In this document: in pieces, positions 63,145-64,000 of the stretch
How the letters are laid out: the number at the start of each line of letters is the position of its first letter
How positions within the stretch are numbered: the stretch's first letter is position 1
Source of the DNA: Antennarius striatus
Lineage: Eukaryota; Chordata; Actinopteri; Lophiiformes; Antennariidae
DNA length: 64,000 nucleotides
Direction of reading: 5' to 3'
Assembly (NCBI RefSeq): GCF_040054535.1
Contig: NC_090798.1
Location: forward strand, 3,388,001 to 3,452,000
Translations under genes and position numbers: made by a program
Notes under the pieces: model-generated
Told to the model about the DNA's origin: nothing
The model's input: only the letters and a program-made list of their open reading frames with translations
Database searches by the model: none

Positions 63145-64000
63145 ATGCATGCATGTGGGAACAGTTTCAAACTTCTCATTGTAAATAATAACTGATTAAA
63201 AGTAGGTCAGCTCCCACTCTAGTGGTGATTATGAGATGTGGGTGGAATGACGCCACCATTTATTATGTAGAGTGGACTGATATGGGGGGGTTTGTTTCTC
63301 AGCAGCACTTCCTTATCTTAATGTTATTCTACAGCTGACCATTCAAAAGCAAATGTCAGTCTCCGGCATGATGTGTATGCATGCACACAGACACACACAC
63401 ACACACACACAGACGGGTGGAGGGCTGCAGTGTTAGTGATTTCCAGCTGATACGCAAACACAAAAGACCTCTTGTCTCTGTCATTCAACAAACTCTCCTC
63501 ATTCCTGCCTGGAGCCGAGTTCCTCTGCAGCGACCCCTGCAAAGTCTCCATCCTTTACTTCCTCTCATGTCTATATTTCTCCTCTAGTTGCCTCAGCGAG
63601 TTGCATTATGTTTGGAATTCTAAAGGCCAGATTCACACCATCTTTTTTGGGAATTTCCCCAAAGCCAAAACCCCCCGTCAGATGATGTGAGTGAACATTC
63701 CTGGAGCACTTCTACTGCTTTATCTTTCTACTCCTCCATAAAGACTTCCCTACTTTAGCGAAAAGCATTGACATGTTTGAAATAATTTAACACTCACATA
63801 TGAACAAGTGTGGGATTGAATACCGTGAAACCCCAAAAGAGTAAGGAGAGAAAAGTAAGAATACTTTTAAGTAGAGCCTGGTTTTTATGTCTCCTGATGA
63901 AATGTGACAAGTACATGTGTGAGTAATAAGGAGCATCAGGGGACTGCAAAACACTCCGATCACACCTCCTGCTGGACTCTAAACATTGGGACTATGTTTT
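63145..64000. other. Right edge, no gene seen
   Basis: Contains a CA tract at 63388-63411. The two overlapping open frames at 63324-63690 come from that tract and its flank. No TNF-domain exon is present. Confidence 0.45.

Overview
The window looks like teleost fish nuclear DNA. Its genes are intron-containing with GT-AG junctions, and it is AT-rich with dense CA/GT, GA, GATA and ATT microsatellites. It carries a Tc1-like transposon of a family common in fish, an L2-type LINE tail, and a short cyclin B3 gene of the non-mammalian kind. Nothing prokaryotic or viral was seen.

Layout: (1) 1-11.7 kb has no supported host gene; it holds a small DNA-transposon remnant (1017), a ZNF143-type motif (1759) and a 1.6-kb decayed Tc1-like element (3782-5403). 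(2) 11.7-16.2 kb, minus strand, is a complete cyclin B3 gene (ccnb3): 11 coding exons joined here without a frame break to 421 codons, a probable non-coding first exon, a CCAAT-rich promoter and a poly(A) signal. (3) 21.1-22.2 kb, plus strand, is the main exon of an unrecognised protein containing an A-kinase-anchor-like amphipathic helix; it is divergent from ccnb3, the same arrangement as mammalian AKAP4-CCNB3. (4) 26.8-27.1 kb, minus strand, holds a tRNA-Ala(TGC) cloverleaf that may be the head of a SINE. (5) 30.2-56.0 kb, plus strand, carries the first two coding exons of a type II TNF-superfamily ligand, best matched to TRAIL (tnfsf10); a 25.5-kb intron separates them and the TNF domain must lie beyond the right edge. 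(6) The intron and the right flank hold microsatellites, an L2 tail and two copies of a CAGT-ended DNA-transposon fragment.

The genes do not form a pathway: ccnb3 acts in the cell cycle and the TNF-like gene in cell-cell signalling. No dramatic new system was found. The most interesting items are the AKAP-like neighbour of ccnb3, the tRNA-Ala/SINE candidate and the overlapping upstream reading frame in the TNF-ligand first exon.
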